9,537 nucleotides of DNA, taken from contig CANGZO010000083.1 in NCBI GenBank assembly GCA_947458305.1, positions 1 through 9,537 of the forward strand, written 5' to 3'. The notes under the pieces were generated by a model. The model was not told the origin of the DNA. It was given only the letters and a program-made list of their open reading frames with translations, and ran no database searches. Source of the stretch: Comamonadaceae bacterium. Lineage in GTDB: Bacteria; Pseudomonadota; Gammaproteobacteria; Burkholderiales; Burkholderiaceae_C. How positions within the stretch are numbered: position 1 is the stretch's first letter; every line of letters starts with the position of its first letter. Positions 6,178 through 9,537 of the stretch are shown piece by piece. A program made the position numbers and the translations under genes.

Positions 6178-7248
6178 TCAAACTTCTTGCACCAGCGGCA
6201 AATTCAGCAAGAGGTTTTGCGGCTTGAGCTTGAGCAAGCCCTGCTCGTTCATGGCCAAACCCAGATAAACCGTTTTGCTCCGCACATCGGCGCGCATGTC
6301 ATCCGAGTTGTCAAAGCGCAGCTTGAACAAACTGATGAGTTGCTGCTGGCGCTTGGCATCCAGCTCAATGCCTTGGTAGAGGTCATTGAGCAAAGCGGTA
6401 GCGGTCACGTCCAGCCCCGCATGCCAGCGCCAAGCCGGATCGTCGACCTTTTGCACCGGCTCGATGCTGACGGCTACTCCCAAAAAGTGTTGCACCCAGC
6501 GGGCCAACACCAACGACAAGGCTTTCAGACCCGAGCGGGCGTTGACCATGCTCAAAATCAAACCATGCGGCAATTCGTTTTGGAGCTCGTGCGTCATGTC
6601 GAGCAAGAACGCGTAGCGGCCCAAGCCCTCGCGCTGCGCGAAGTAGCGCTCAGCGTTGTCCGGGTGCAGCACCTTCACATCGACCGCCTTGAGCGTCGCG
6701 CCGCCTTCCATCAACAAGCGGCCCATCTCGCCCAAACCCCCGGTGGCTTTCAGGCTGTCCAGGGTTTCACTGTCGCCCGACAGCACACGGCCGCCTTCGA
6801 TGGTGATGCGTTGGCGGCGAAACAGCAGCTCGGCCGCCCGCCAAACCCACGCGTCTTGCACATCGGCCAACACGTTGCACACAATGGCCTGGACCACCAC
6901 ATCGATGAAAAGCGGCGGCATTTGGATGTTGCCGGACTTCTGCCAAAGCATGTAGGCCGCCTCCAGCGAACCAGCGCTTTCCACCTCGTCTCGAAAACGC
7001 AAAAACAACTCATAGTTTTCACGCGCATCGTCGTCCTTGAAGGATTTGAGTTGCGCGGGCGTCACCTGCATCAAAGGTGCATCCAACAGCGCCTCGTGCA
7101 AGCGATTTTCGGCTTTACAAGACTCCGGAACCAGCGCCAGCTCTGGGCGCCCCAACCACAAACGCCAATAGTCGGGGGTGGTGCTCATCCAGCCGCGCTC
7201 ATTGCGCGTCAGATGCTGATGACCACAGGCTGTCCAGAAGTTTTGCAT
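6178..7248 (-). CDS. DUF6352-like conserved protein of unknown function
   Basis: This 356-residue protein has no signal peptide or clear membrane segment and is probably cytoplasmic. Its N-terminus has the pattern FWxACG...GW...YWRLWLGRPELALVPESC, followed by ENYELFLRFRDEVESAGSLE (78-97), MPPLFIDVVVQAIVCNVL (110-127) and RAAELLFRRQRITIEGG (137-153). I recognise these as the DUF6352 family known from Burkholderiales and relatives. No catalytic motif or cofactor site can be seen. A hydrophobic patch near 250-280 is too short and interrupted to be a membrane helix. The ATG at 7248 is 6 bp after the metH stop, with AAGG overlapping that stop as a weak Shine-Dalgarno, so the gene is almost certainly cotranscribed with metH. 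The family name is from memory and less sure than the gene itself. Confidence 0.75.
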   Translation of the reverse strand: MQNFWTACGHQHLTRNERGWMSTTPDYWRLWLGRPELALVPESCKAENRLHEALLDAPLMQVTPAQLKSFKDDDARENYELFLRFRDEVESAGSLEAAYMLWQKSGNIQMPPLFIDVVVQAIVCNVLADVQDAWVWRAAELLFRRQRITIEGGRVLSGDSETLDSLKATGGLGEMGRLLMEGGATLKAVDVKVLHPDNAERYFAQREGLGRYAFLLDMTHELQNELPHGLILSMVNARSGLKALSLVLARWVQHFLGVAVSIEPVQKVDDPAWRWHAGLDVTATALLNDLYQGIELDAKRQQQLISLFKLRFDNSDDMRADVRSKTVYLGLAMNEQGLLKLKPQNLLLNLPLVQEV

Positions 7249-7254
7249 GGTGCC

Positions 7255-9537
<2,283 letters not shown>

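Overview
The window looks like chromosomal DNA from a betaproteobacterium, most likely Burkholderiales (Comamonadaceae-like). The evidence is the GC-rich coding sequence, the PcaI/PcaJ, MetH and DUF6352-type protein sequences, and tightly packed operons with 4-bp stop/start overlaps. This placement is inferred from protein resemblance, without any database search. No mobile element, CRISPR array, tRNA or rRNA gene is visible. Nearly all of the sequence is coding.

Layout. Positions 1-756 (minus) hold the start of a 3-oxoadipate/3-oxoacid CoA-transferase: subunit A is complete and subunit B runs off the left edge, joined to A by an ATGA overlap. Positions 902-1873 (minus) encode an SbtA-family sodium-dependent bicarbonate permease with a strong Shine-Dalgarno. 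Positions 1874-2075 are an AT-rich divergent control region with a 6+6 bp inverted repeat and a possible 7-codon leader ORF. Positions 2076-3110 (plus) encode a zinc-ribbon class I SAM methyltransferase, the only plus-strand gene. Positions 3111-3184 separate convergent genes and contain a short perfect hairpin.

Positions 3185-9537 (minus) look like one operon, read from right to left: the C-terminal part of cobalamin-dependent methionine synthase MetH (open at the right edge); a DUF6352-like protein of unknown function 6 bp later; a fusion of a TVP38/TMEM64 (VTT) membrane domain to a class I flavin disulfide oxidoreductase 51 bp later; and a secreted DUF3047 protein overlapping the fusion by 4 bp.

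How the genes may work together. The CoA-transferase activates 3-oxoadipate or acetoacetate to a CoA ester, which points to aromatic or ketone-body catabolism. MetH makes methionine from homocysteine and methyl-tetrahydrofolate. The genes downstream of metH have no established role in methionine synthesis. The membrane-tethered reductase, with Tyr where disulfide reductases usually have catalytic His, is the most unusual protein here. I see no clear-cut undescribed system; the best leads are this fusion and its operon, and the leader arrangement before the methyltransferase.
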